64,000 nt of DNA from Lineus longissimus (lineage: Eukaryota; Nemertea; Pilidiophora; Heteronemertea; Lineidae): contig NC_088310.1 in the NCBI RefSeq assembly GCF_910592395.1, positions 8,687,501 through 8,751,500 of the forward strand, in the 5' to 3' direction. Both the position numbers and the translations under genes were made by a program. The notes beneath the pieces are model-generated. The model worked only from the letters and a program-made list of their open reading frames with translations, ran no database searches and had not been told where the DNA came from. Positions 51,801 through 64,000 of the stretch are shown piece by piece (within the stretch, counting starts at the first letter, position 1; each line of letters opens with the position of its first letter).

Positions 51801-54800
51801 TCAAATTCTCTCAATTTCTTCTTCATCGACACATCCCCGTATATTGAATAGTAATACCGTATTTTCCATCAATCGAGTGCAAACTACGACATTGAACCAT
51901 GACCTCGGGTATCCATCGACTGCCCCATTGACAAGTCTAGATTGAAAATGAATCCTTTTATCCCATATTCCACGGTAACCGGACTTCATTCCCTGTCAAC
52001 AACCGCCGCATACCTTATAGGTTTGTTGCAATCTGTACATGGGAATAACTGTTTCACCCAAGAGGCTTAACCGACACTTCTCTTAAATCTAAATAAAACG
52101 TTTAACACCAAATTTGAGTTCAATCGAGTTCATGACAATCCTTAGGCGTTTTTCAACATCTCAGATCTCAAATAACCGTAACGGGATCAAGTTTTCCTCT
52201 CATTTTATAAAGGAGAACACACTAGGAACAATATCTACAGCTTTTATTCAGTGACTACCTACAATACAATCAAGAATTAATAAGACTTATCAATTCTTGC
52301 TACAATCTACCCTATGAAATATCCGAATACAAAGGGTCAATGTCAACTGGTAAGGATGAGGAGACTAACTTTAGTGGCCACTAACTTTACAATAACTGTA
52401 CAGAGTTTATTAAAATGATGAATATACAGCAGATACAGCATGATGCTGTGTGAAGCAGTGATGACTGCAGCTTGAATGATAAAGGCAATCATAGTGATGA
52501 ATGACACAAGGATGATACGAACTGAAGTGGTCTTCTTTTGATGTACACCTACACTTTTAGAAATCAAGGTTTATCATTTGAAACTAACCATTCAAGGTTT
52601 TCGGCTAACAAAAAATATACACCTTTCCAGAAATGGGGCGCTGAGTGTCCGAAATAGTGATGTCATAAGGGGAAACTAGGCCTTATGGTGGAGGGACAAA
52701 GGAGATAGTCATGGTTGACCAACACACTTGAATGCCTTTAATGACGGACAAGGGGGAAAAAGTTAGTTCCAATGCAAGCCACTGATTTCGGGAAGCATGT
52801 ATAGAGTTCTTTGGTAAAATGAAAAACCCAAATGGTTTTTGAGATTGTGAACAACCTCTTAGGGTTAATCACTTCGCTGAAAACCTCTCAGCGAGAGGTG
52901 CATATTTGTTGTGGCCAAGAATAACCAATCAAGGTTTTTTGTTTTTCAAATCTTAAATTCTAAGAGTGTGTATATATTATATGAGGCGCTGAAGCCACAA
53001 TCTGACGCATCATGAATAGTCGAAATCACCATAAAATGCACGTTTTGCTAGAAACTAAGTGTCTTTCTCCACTACGCACAGTGGCAAGTTTCATGCACAA
53101 GTATTAAGCATTAGCAAAATTAGCAAAATAAAGAAGAAAAGGTCACACAAATTACCCGAAAGATCCTGATTTCTTTATGAATTAATTTTTTTTCAGGTAA
53201 TTGCCGACGTTTGAGTTAGAAACGCGTTCCTCACACTATGCTACGTATTTACATGCCATCTGACCGAGGTTGCCATGGTAATCATACTAACAATACTAGT
53301 TAACCCTTTAAGGAAGGAGTTGTCTTGGGAAAGCCACTGTCCCTTGATGTCTATTTTCATTTCCAGAGACCTCGCGAAAAGGTTCCAGCGACAAGACCTT
53401 ACTTGTGTGTGTGTAAGGAGCAACGCTGGCGGCCACATTTGTTTTGGTTATTCTTATCATAACCACGATAACACTATGCATCAAAGGGTTAAATATCTAT
53501 CAACAACAAACACTTCCAAAATCATTATCACACTTAACATTTAGTTCAGCAGTTTTGTAAACAAGAGAATGCCGTCTTCATGGTTTTTTTTCTTCCAAAT
53601 CTCCTAAAGATTGTCTTAAATGGACAAGCATGGCGTTGGTTTTTTATAAAACGGCTTTCAGCAGAACCTAGACTTCTCCAACAGGATCACTGAAAACTTT
53701 GCAATAACCAGTGCACTAGATGTACCAGTAGACCTGCCAACAACTCGCAAGTCATGTCAAAACTAGCGAAATTGATTTGTTAAAGATCAGCATAAATAGC
53801 GTCACGGTACATATGGCGGTGTATTATCCACCAAACACCTTATCAAACCAGGTTGTCCCTTTAAGATGTTCAAGCATCGAAGAGGAGTACGCAGTGCCAG
53901 CTGCCTATAGGTTTAAAGTCTACACTAACCCATCGGCATTTGGCCTCGGTAAGACACTATGTACTTTACCTGTAGCAAGGCTATACTGCCACGAGACATC
54001 AACCAGTCCTTGCATTACTCAGCCATTCACTTGGTAGTATCAAAGTATCCAGGCAAATGAATTGAATGACATGACCCCGCATTCCTTGCACAATCACAAT
54101 TCAAGTTAAACATTTAGAACTTGCAAAACCATTTATTCACTGGTGTAACCGGAGGCATAAATTTTCAAATCAAAATATCGAACAGAATGAAATATCATGA
54201 ACATTTAAAAAATACCGCCGGTTTTAAGCCATGAATCTTTTATTCCAAATAGAACTGTCGTCCTCCCTCCAGCCAAATGAAACTATAGATTTCTATTTTC
54301 CCCAATCCTACATCCTAACTAACTACCTATAGTGAAAATGTTGTCCGATGGCATCTAAATGGTATAAAAGGAGCTATATACATGAAGTACAATGCTAAGC
54401 AAACCACGTCCCCTATATGCCATAGCCCTTAGCCGCAAAGACACTAACAATAGGTAAAGGCGAGACAAGAGATGGTAAGACATATTGTCAAGATTCTGCA
54501 TCATCTACAATGGCCTTGACTTTGTTTTAACATTGCTTTAATGTTTTATTTCAAGTTGACTGAGGTATAGACTTTTTGTGCTTAGGCGTACATAGGATCT
54601 CCAGACCAAGGGGTGGGACCGTTTGCCAGAAATACAACACGATTTCCCCCACATCCGCACATCCAATCACCCGCTCTGGCTATGCACCTACGAGTCGGCA
54701 GATATTACATGGACTTGGGCAGACGACCCTTCATAACCTTGACCTGAACAAAGGTCACGACAGAACGAGTACTGCCTCAGGAAAATACCACGAAAGGGAT

Positions 54801-57800
54801 GCTAAAGGTCATGGTCTTTCGGCGCAAATACTATTCAGCTGTGGTGTTCTCTGTGTCAAGCATTAGGGGAGTGGTTTCCTTATGCGAGCAATAAAATTAA
54901 CAATTACTTCAACAAACATTATATTAATTGTACACTATGTACATCTTCATTTGAGAAAACAAGAAAGGTTCAACATATAAAAAAAGAAAATGAGCCGATT
55001 TTACTCTGGTCCATCCATCATGGGATGAGAAAGATTTGGCTAAATCTGATCTGATTCAAAATCATGTATACATTCCTTAGCAGTTGGTGGTTTTATTCAC
55101 AGCCACGAGTCGAAAGTGGGCAGGCTACTTTTGCTAAAAGTACTGGCACATTTAAAGGGCCCTTATCCTCCTCATACAAATGTTTCACAAAAGCGTTTTT
55201 TGCGGTCTGTGAAAATTTATTAAACTACTACCCGTTTCTTCAACAACAGGCCTAGCTGAAATGATGATTGTTTAAAGAAAAGAAATAAAAGAATCATTCT
55301 GATCATTGCTGTATTGCACGAACGGTGATTCTGTGGTGTTTTAATAATAATTTCCATTCAACCCCTAAACTGTCCTTAAAGGACGAAGTCACAACCAGAA
55401 TGAAGGGATAATGTCATTTTAAACATGTCTAACTAAATTAAGGAGACATAGAAGTTAAATGCTGTTCTTGAGCAAAGCCATCTCCCGAAGTATTATGCAG
55501 AAACAATGAGTCTTTCTGATCCACCCTTCTCCCACAACGCCCTGATGAATAAACCAGAGTTTAAAACCAAAAGAATAACAGAATAAATGCAACAAGTCAT
55601 CAAAACATGTACAATTTTCGCAATAATAAGATAAAAATATTCTCTCAATAAAGACCTTGCTATGGTGCCAGGGTGGAGAGTATCCATAACTATGTAACTC
55701 GATTGTATTCTTTATTACATTCACAGGGTGTACCAAAACATTTTCCCATCAACCAGATTGCTTCTTATTGTTATTTCCAAAGTATTTTTAATGAATGCCC
55801 CCAAGAAATACTCTTCACTAACCAGCAATATAAACAAACGTTTGTTTCTGAACGTGCTATTAAAAGTATATGACAGTTTGTCATCATCCATCATAATCAA
55901 ACCTAAGCATAAATAAACCCTCAGCTGCAATCTATTTGGTTGGAGGACATTTTCGAACAGCCTGCGAACACTGTAACACTGAATAGTTTATATTGCCCTT
56001 TAGAGATAAATTCGATGGAGATGTGCTAAGAAAATAAATAAGAAATGTTCTTTTCGAGGATATCAAAGGACGTTTTTTTGTTTTTCACTTTCAGTTTTAA
56101 CAAAATCTCATATATTCCAAGTTTAAAACTGTCAACGGAAACTGACAAACTGATAAAACTTACAAGATTGCAGTGCCTTGATATAGTCCGTCAAAAAATT
56201 GAGAGAGCACTTATAATTTTCTGACCAACAGGACATGCTGGAGTTCTTAGATGGTTAGATAGTCGCGGATAGTTAAAGTGATAAATAACGTGCAACATTG
56301 TATTTAAGATTTGAAATAAATATATCTACATTCTACATCACAACATGGTGAAGTTGATCAACATATATACAGACTTATTGGTTACTTTAAAAGAAATAAA
56401 ATTCTGCAAATAAATAATCGGCCATAATGTCTATCTTGGTTCCCAATTTTCCCCAAGATTGAGGATATTCGTTTTGCAATATTGAATCTTAATCTATCAA
56501 CGATGTATTGACATTCTTGAAGGACCTCCCTATGTTTGATTTTCCTTTGATCGAGAGGATTAGTCAGCGTTCAATTTTAGTTTCTTAAAGGCCCATTAAA
56601 ACACTAGAACTTGCTGACTCAGGAGGTAGGCAAAGGCACATCTTGTGGACCCTGAGCTTCAAGTTCTCGACCACACCCTACATAATGATAATAGTTTTGA
56701 ATTCCACGTCCCACTTTGAATAGCATGCTGTTTTGTTTTGAAATGAAGAAATGAAAGTAATGAAATGAAAAGAAGAAATGAAGGTTTGAAAGACAGAGTA
56801 AGAGCCACTCATAAATGGGTTGAGGGAGAACCTTGATACCAATATCCACCGTCCATGATGCAATACGTGTGATAGAAGAAAGAAGAAGTTCTCTAAGATT
56901 GATAAATGAGATGTTGTATCTCTGAATATGGTACAATAACTTGTTAATAATGAAAAAAAAGAATATTGCGGGTAAAAACCGTGAATCGTATTGTACTAAC
57001 ATATATTGATATATTATTTTTCAAATATTTCGAAAAGGAATTGTCAATTACTGATTTATTCCTTTTTTAAATATTTGAAATATGACACCGCCATGTCTCT
57101 TTACCCAACCCTACGTGATATATCAGAATCATAACTAGTCGGAGCCAGTTTCCATTGGAGCAACAGTAAGTCCAATTTTATCACTCTAAGCTATAGTTGC
57201 CAACCATGTAAAATAAGTTAGAAAGAAAACTGCTTTACAAACACTTGAGGAAAATGTGTTTAAAATATTGAAGTTATTATAAATATACGCATGTGCCTAT
57301 GGCATTTCGATAAATATTTTTTAAATTCTGTGATTCGGACATGTGTGGCATACTATTCCAACACTTTGAAGAGAAAATCGATCAGAGAGGTTTGATTCCT
57401 TAAGATGCGAAACGTTTTCTCCAACTCTTCAGTATCTTTCAATAATAGTACGCAATCCATATGTGAGGATCCGTGCATGCACGTGCATTGGCAAAACATT
57501 GCACAAATTACAGGCAGGCAGTAGCCAAGCTTATGTTAACCACTTTAATGCTTTAGAACCCTTTGATCCAACAGTAAGTCTCCAGACTAGATATTACCAC
57601 GTACAAAACCCATAACCCGAACAAAAATATGACAGTAAATATCTTCATCAACTTTGGCCCGCCTAATTCTCCACCAATACACTTATGCCTTCTTATCATC
57701 ATTAGTGTTATTGCAACAACGGCAGAAATGACATAAACAGTTACAGAGAAGCCGAGAGAACCAGGTGGAACATTGAAAGGTGTGCCATCAATGGCATGAT

Positions 57801-60800
57801 ACACTGCTGCAATCAGCCATGCTACTCCGATGCCCAGAAAAACGTTGACCGCGTTACTTCCCGTCACATTACCAATCGACGAGTCAGCATATGCGTCACC
57901 CACTGCGGCCACTTTACTGGCGAATGTATCTGGAAAAGAAAACAATGAAATCAGATATGTCAATCAGATTAACTAGCTTAAATGTATGATATTCGAAGAG
58001 ATTTTGTGTTTTTCTATATAAGACTTCTATAGGTACAGCTCTATCCACTCGTAACATGTATTGCCGGGGCAAACAGTCCACAGTTACATTCAAGAATAAA
58101 TCAAACCTGAAAAACCATCTGTCCAGATGAGTTAACTTGGTGTTACATGTAATGCAGAGATCGAGTTTCATCGCAAAATGCGACATGCAGAATATGCAAC
58201 ATTTTGGAGTTGACCCACACCACGGCATTGCCAATGTGATGTCTTCTTAGTCCTCTAAATGTGAGAGAATTCGAGCCAACAGTTTAAAAAACGTTCTTAA
58301 TGAAAAAATCCACAGTTTTCCTATTATGCATTTTCAGTTTTCAATGAATACCAAGCACCGAAGCTATTTTTCGCAAAATCGGATATACGTTGTGCCTCGT
58401 TTTGCGATGAAACTATTTTTACTAATAGTTCGAACATAACTCCAGCTGCAACTCGCAGATAAGCTGTGGAACAGAGCATCACAGTTAATTAAGACTAAAT
58501 CGTGTTGGAATGACAGCAGAAAAGTACCGTGCTATTTGCTTGTCAAAGAAACTGAAGAAATATTAGTCAAACAACACCAACAACATTTCAACAGAATACA
58601 AACAGAAATGAATTAGTTTTAACATGCACAACTTTCAATGATACAACATGATAATATCAGAAGACCTCGCTCTGAAGCCTGGAAAACAAGAGCAAGACAC
58701 AGCCGGTGGATTAGTCATCCTGACTCTCATGTGTTTGCGTCACCACTATCGAGCTCTGAGTGATTTAGCGATCTCAAAACAATACGGGTCAAGATGTTCT
58801 TTGATAGTACTGTGGTTAACTCTCTTGACAATCACCAACTCTGTGGAAAGAATGTCTGCTTTCGCTTTCGGAGTTTCAGATTTCCAATCCCTTAATCAGA
58901 CTCCCAAAGCCCGATTTACTGTGACCGGGTCTGACAACACGGATAAAATGGTTAAGAAAATAATATCGGTCACCCTCGAAAAGCTACATGTACTAGGACC
59001 GGGCCGGAAGCAAGGGAAAATGCAATTACATTTTTAGCTATAGCTTCAGGTAAATAACGCCAAGATTTAAGCAAGACTAGTCTATTTTCACTGATAGATG
59101 TGACCTAGTATTTACAGTTTCTACCATGATAAGCCGCGAATATATCGAGACACCCGAAACCTTGGTTTACACATCATTATTCTCTTTTCATTGTTATAAG
59201 TTCAGTAGTTGATATTAGGAAATTTATTAGATAATATCGATTGATTCTAGCACTGGTATGCATCACATTTGCCACATCCTCTGCTAATTATCACCTTCAA
59301 CTCATTGGCCTTATAAAATTGAAAAAAGAGCATTTTGAAAACGGACGCATGCTGCATTCACAGGTTGTACTTGTCGTATTTTCTTCACATGCCGATGGGC
59401 AAGTTATTTTTATTTAAATGGAGACTATAGGCAGGAACTACTTATGCAGAATAGGAGGTCACTGATATGATTTTGGAAAATCTATCCAGAGAATGATCTT
59501 AGACATGTTTGAGTAAGTGAATCTGGAGACTCACATCAGGTTGGTAGTTGAAGCAATAAATGGAGTTTGTTATAGTTTGTTCATAAGAAAACTGGCACAA
59601 GACTATGATTTGGGCTCACAGCTGAAATTCTCTCTCTGTAGAGATTGACGCAACGCCTGTATCATAGGATCAGTTATTTTATGAGCAGAACTTTGACTAT
59701 TAATCTGTTTTCTTACTCTAAGGAACACATTGGTATCGAGCACTCAGAACACCACATGCTTCAAACGGCAGGCGAGACAATCTGAGTTGACTCTTACCTA
59801 AAATTTGATTCAACAAAGGACAAAATGACAAATTCGCTGGAAGTTCTGCCTTAGGTTGTCCTCTTGAATATTCCATCGACCTTTTCAAAATGGCTCCCAT
59901 CGAAAACAGCCATTCCTACTGTTTACAAGAGCCGTCTACACTACGTGTCTGTCTCTCCCTGTTATCTGACTTTCTCCAGACTAATGTAATATGACCTGAA
60001 CTGATGGTCAGGTTCGCCCAATGAATATGAACTCATGCAAATGGAACACATCAAAAACCATCAAAACACTGACTGTTCAGCGACAAGAATTGGTCATTTG
60101 TCCACGAACATTTTATTGTAATACGAGGACATGCTATCAATTGTACACCTTTACGGGTACATTACAGGACACGTGATATTTGCCATAATTCATATTAATA
60201 GCGCTTTCAGTAGGATGAACAACCGAAGGCACCTAGGCAGAGCTGTGAGCACAGATGCGGTAAGAACGGCAATACCCTTCAAGCTTTTTTGAATATGACC
60301 CTTGCAATCACGCGAAGAGGGCACAGTAACTGCGGCATGCATATTTCCTTGGTATATGTTGCAGAAACACTTATGTTCAAGAACATTCACCATATTCCTA
60401 AAGGGCAGAATGATACTCAAAATAACAGGCTGCTTTAAGCTAAAGCTTAAGATTGGAAGATAACTGGATGGCGGATAAAAAGATAATTTAAAGGAGGATG
60501 AAATACAGGACACAGTATATCGCAACATTTACTGATGAGTTAGTATACGAATGGCGCTTCGGGTCTGGATGAGAAGTTATATCTCTTCACCTTTGGGGTT
60601 CACCACCTATCCCTGTTTTATGGACGTTTAAAAATGAAATCGAGCAATAAACAACACCTACAACACGAATAAAAATGGTGCCAGAAATGACAAAAGGTCT
60701 TGAGAGTGTACAGTCAGATGCAATTATCCAAGTCCTTCCCCACTCTTTAGACGCTTATTGTTACAAAATCGTCCTTCCCTCTGATAGAAGCAATGAAACT

Positions 60801-61580
60801 TTCGACCATGATGTAATTTCCACAAGTCCCAACATGACAAAGGAAGAATAAGAGACATTCTTTCATATCTTAATTTTTTTGGATAATGTTGGACCCATTG
60901 TCATCCCTGACCAGGACAAAATTAAAACATGTCAACTGTGAAAGCCACTCACCTGGTACACTAGTTCCTAAGGCCACAAATGTGATAGCTGTCACGGAGT
61001 CCTTCATGCCTACTGTGCAACCGAAGCTTGATGCCAAGTCTCCGATAACGGCTGTCAGCAAACCAATCATCGAAATGGAAACGACAAAACAGGCCCAGCC
61101 ACTCCAGTAATCTGGAAAGAATAGAATGTAAATTTATTGAAACATTGAAATATTCCTATTTGTTCAATGACTCCACAGAAATAAATCATTAACTTTGACC
61201 CTGGCTTCTATTTGGTTCAATTTGTCAGTTAAAGTACCATCATTAACATCCAGTGAATGAAAAGTTGCTTAAACTTGTTAAAACAATAAATTGGGTTGAG
61301 GGCATAGCTGATAATAAATATAAATTAGAAATATCAAATTCTTATTCATACCTAATTACTTATTACAAATCAGCAGGGAAAGAGGGAAGACAACCAGAAT
61401 ATGTGTGCGTTTTTTATCAATTTTACAAATAGAAATAGAATCAGAAATCTTCATATGGCTGTACTGTACCTGTGGGTGGGACACAAGCAAAGAGCACCTT
61501 CCAGAAGATGGTAAGGAAGTGCATGACATAGTCCATGCAGGATGGTAGCTTTTCTTCATCTTCATCTTCATCATCATCAC
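48450..61580 (-). CDS. Na+/Ca2+ exchanger (SLC8 family), 3' part with two alternative last exons
   Basis: Plasma-membrane antiporter that exports Ca2+ in exchange for Na+. Exons in transcript order: 61470-61580 (DDDEDEDEEKLPSC ... LFACVPPT), 60953-61111 (DYWSGWACFVVSISMIGLLT ... FVALGTSVP), then either 57553-57929 or 48450-48826. Phases agree at every join, the Asp codon of GTSVP-D being split G|AT in both choices. The acidic stretch is the end of the large cytoplasmic loop; the exons after it cover the last membrane helices and the alpha-2 repeat that forms half of the ion pathway. The first half, with the alpha-1 repeat and Calx-beta domains, lies beyond 64000. Residues closely follow vertebrate NCX in this region. 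The introns 48827-57552, 57930-60952 and 61581 to the edge show no other gene. Confidence 0.93.
51198..51240 (+). repeat. (TAC)n-type microsatellite
   Basis: Imperfect run of TACTACTACTAC with ATT interruptions, in the intron between the two alternative exchanger exons. No function evident. Confidence 0.75.
57553..57929 (-). CDS. Exchanger alternative terminal exon, proximal copy
   Basis: Also 377 bp, same phase and same stop position. It begins DTFASKVAAVGDAYADSSIG then NVTGSNAVNVFLGIGVAW and ends SSLETYCWIKGF, which is the more canonical NCX C-terminus. It is intact, with a TTCCAG acceptor. An AATAAA (minus strand) at 57055-57060 lies about 490 bp after its stop and could end this isoform's transcript. 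Confidence 0.92.
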
Positions 61581-64000
61581 CTGGAACATTGAAATTTAGA
61601 TACAGCTATGTAGCAGCAAATAGTTACCGGTACCAGCACTGTTAGGGTTTGAATGTTAAAACCACGAAACATGGTTAAAATGGCAAACACGACTCTTTGG
61701 CCCAATAATACAAAACCAATACATGAATACTTCTTTTTGCCAACAGCAAGGATTGTTAGCTTATCTATCTCACAACAGCCACGCAATTCCCCCACTTGAT
61801 CTCAAAGCGACCTTGGACTCAGAATTGAGGGAGGTATTGTGGAGTTCCACTGCATAATTTTGGCCCAAGGTTTCTGCTTCTTGCATACCGAGGGTTGGAA
61901 GTAAATGGCAACGGAATACAAGGGTTGGACTTTGTAGCTGAAGTCAAGGTCGTAATTCGCACACTAGTAGTAGTTATAGCCTTTGGAGTCTGAAAGCAGG
62001 TGAGGCATACAGACATTGCTAATACAGATTCCACTAGCATATTGAAGTTATTCTAGCCTGATTACATTACGACAGCCTAATATGATAGAAAACCTCCCAG
62101 TCCAAGCTTATACAAAATGAAACAGATGTAAAGAGTGATGCAGGGTTTTGGTCAATGATATAGTGTCAATATTGATCCACATTGAATTCAAGTGTTAGAT
62201 TGCTAATATATTTCATTTGCAACCAAATTTTCCTTATTTCATTTCATTTCATATGAATAACTTTCGGCAGCATTGGCAGAGACATAACCAAGAAAAGCAA
62301 AATATAAAATCTCCATCAACCTCGATGAAAGCAAGAGATTTTAATTGAAAAACAGATTGATTTTGTGGTATGTAACTATCGATAATTAGGAATTGTTCCC
62401 CACAACCATGGTAAATGAGACAGAAAACTCACAACACGGGCTTGATGCTGTAGATGTTATTCTATACTGTAAGCCTGGACATATCAGACCTGTATCTGCT
62501 AAAATTCAGGTAACATCCCTCACAACGCACAACATTTGCATAACAATACATATCACATTCGTAAGGTTCCCTGAAATGTAGATCTCTCTTCATGGGTGCA
62601 CTCTGAAGTGCACTTACAACAAGTTTGTAGAATACATGTAGTAGGTGGTATTGATAAAGATCAGTAAATGCTTTTACTTATGTTTTGTACATAAAGTGAA
62701 TGAACATAAGGATTTTCCATTAAAAAGCATTTACTTGTTACATTATCACTAATTGTTTGATAAATGTTGCAAGTGATGTTACTGCAGGTGGCAGCTAACG
62801 TATCTGACACTCCCCTCCACCCATAAGCTAAAAACACAAGTTCATATTTCTAACTTAATCAATAGAAGAACACTTTTTTTTGACTAAGATTAAATGACTA
62901 CTAAACTAACTCTGAGAAAAGTTAACAAATACTACTAACACGATCGAAAGAAACAAGCTATCCAGGTTTACAGTATTGACAACAGACACAGGCAAAATTG
63001 ACATTATGAAAATGAAAGATCGGAGTCTCTGTCTCATTTAGCTGACATATCACAAATCAACCATTTCGACCAGAGCTTGTTCAACTGAGACAGGAAGATC
63101 ACAAACTCCACAATATTTCATATTATAACATGCTATCGTAAACTGTCTTACATGAACTTCAGTTGATATTGGTAGATTTTAAATTTGCAATCATATTGAA
63201 ATTGGCAGGGTTACCTTTCAAATTATACAAGATAAGCATCTTTGTTAAGTTCAACGTGTGTGGTTGGGAGTTAACTACCATAATATATACATAGTCACAA
63301 CACATAAAGTGAGTGTCCTAGTGCATGACACATGAGTCAGGCTCACTCTCTTTGGGTTTGATATCCTTAAAGATGCCGTGGGCTTGTTGTTCATTTCATC
63401 TCTTTGTGTGTTGTGACAAACTAGTTGTTATTTCCATGTAAACTAATGAGTGTGAAAACGACTTACTGATGTGTTGATTGAAAAAGCTACAAATTAAACT
63501 AAACTGCTGCCATAATCAAACATGAACTAAAGACAAATGGAAAACTGAGACCTTTTTACCATTGGTTAACTTACTTGACTTATCTGTAGAAGGAAATTAA
63601 GGGAACATTTTATCAATCAGCCTCTGGTTTAAGCACTTTACTTTTAAATTTTCTCTTTAATTTCATTTAACTAAATCAACTAAGCCTCTGTGTTTTGGTC
63701 AAAAAAGTGCCTCATTATACAGTGTCTTCAGAATACTTAAACACTAGGAACTGACTTGCAATTAAAAAGTTCTTTGTTTGTTGAACTGTTGAAAAGCATT
63801 CAGTGCATCGCTTTAGGTATTTCTCTGCATACTTCATTCACCATCGATTCATCATCTAGGGTAGACAAATCAAACCATTCCGGCATATGGAATAGTATTC
63901 AACCTATAGGCAGTTGTGTTACAGAAGGCAAATAAAGTATGACTTATAGAGCCCATGCATACATGTAATGCTGTTCAAGTGAACAAAACAAAGTATGAAA
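61581..64000. other. Exchanger intron running to the window edge
   Basis: No further exchanger exon is recognisable on the minus strand up to 64000 and no other gene on either strand. The sequence is AT-rich and non-repetitive by eye. Confidence 0.5.

Noticed and set aside
58648-59037. 129-aa plus-strand frame inside the exchanger intron
   Set aside because: No domain, signal or exon-like borders; composition unlike the real exons.

Overview
The window is animal nuclear DNA, most likely from a marine invertebrate bilaterian; I cannot assign a phylum. It has spliced genes with GT-AG introns and AATAAA signals, no operons, a sperm CatSper channel subunit, a Na+/Ca2+ exchanger, CR1/L2-type LINE remains, MITE-like elements and large tandem repeats. 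Exon joins were made by eye and checked by reading-frame phase; no transcript evidence was available.

Layout. (1) 149-3409, minus: alpha-SNAP, six exons, C-terminus beyond the left edge. (2) 3410-4282: a GC-rich head-to-head promoter with NRF1-like and ETS-like sites. (3) 4355-9508, plus: CatSper1-like channel, 12 coding exons, with a tRNA-derived SINE, a MITE fragment and an antisense THAP zinc-finger fragment in its introns. (4) 10895-13292, minus: a two-exon gene of unknown function with a ComEA-like helix-hairpin-helix region and an S/K/P-rich basic tail. (5) 14592-15395: 3' end of a CR1/L2-like LINE. (6) 16866-20600: a 62-bp minisatellite on both sides of degenerate TGTCAC-type DNA. (7) 20750-22414: an orphan CRE cluster and a second LINE tail ending in (GAA)n. 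(8) 23288-26876, plus: complete cathepsin L-like protease, seven exons, 333 aa, all catalytic residues present. (9) 27797-36396: eight tandem copies of a 1.07-kb unit, each with three G-run/C-run stem-loops. (10) 36884-44012, plus: DPH6, 14 exons, 710 aa, with two RidA-like domains and an unassigned C-terminal extension; intron 11 carries a 512-bp palindromic DNA transposon with an 8-bp target duplication. (11) 48450-61580, minus: 3' part of a Na+/Ca2+ exchanger with two alternative terminal exons of identical length (377 bp).

The genes are ordinary, unlinked cellular functions: membrane fusion, sperm calcium entry, lysosomal proteolysis, diphthamide synthesis and calcium extrusion. The unusual material is the stem-loop satellite array, the duplicated exchanger exon, the nested-palindrome transposon, the helix-hairpin-helix orphan and the DPH6 tail.
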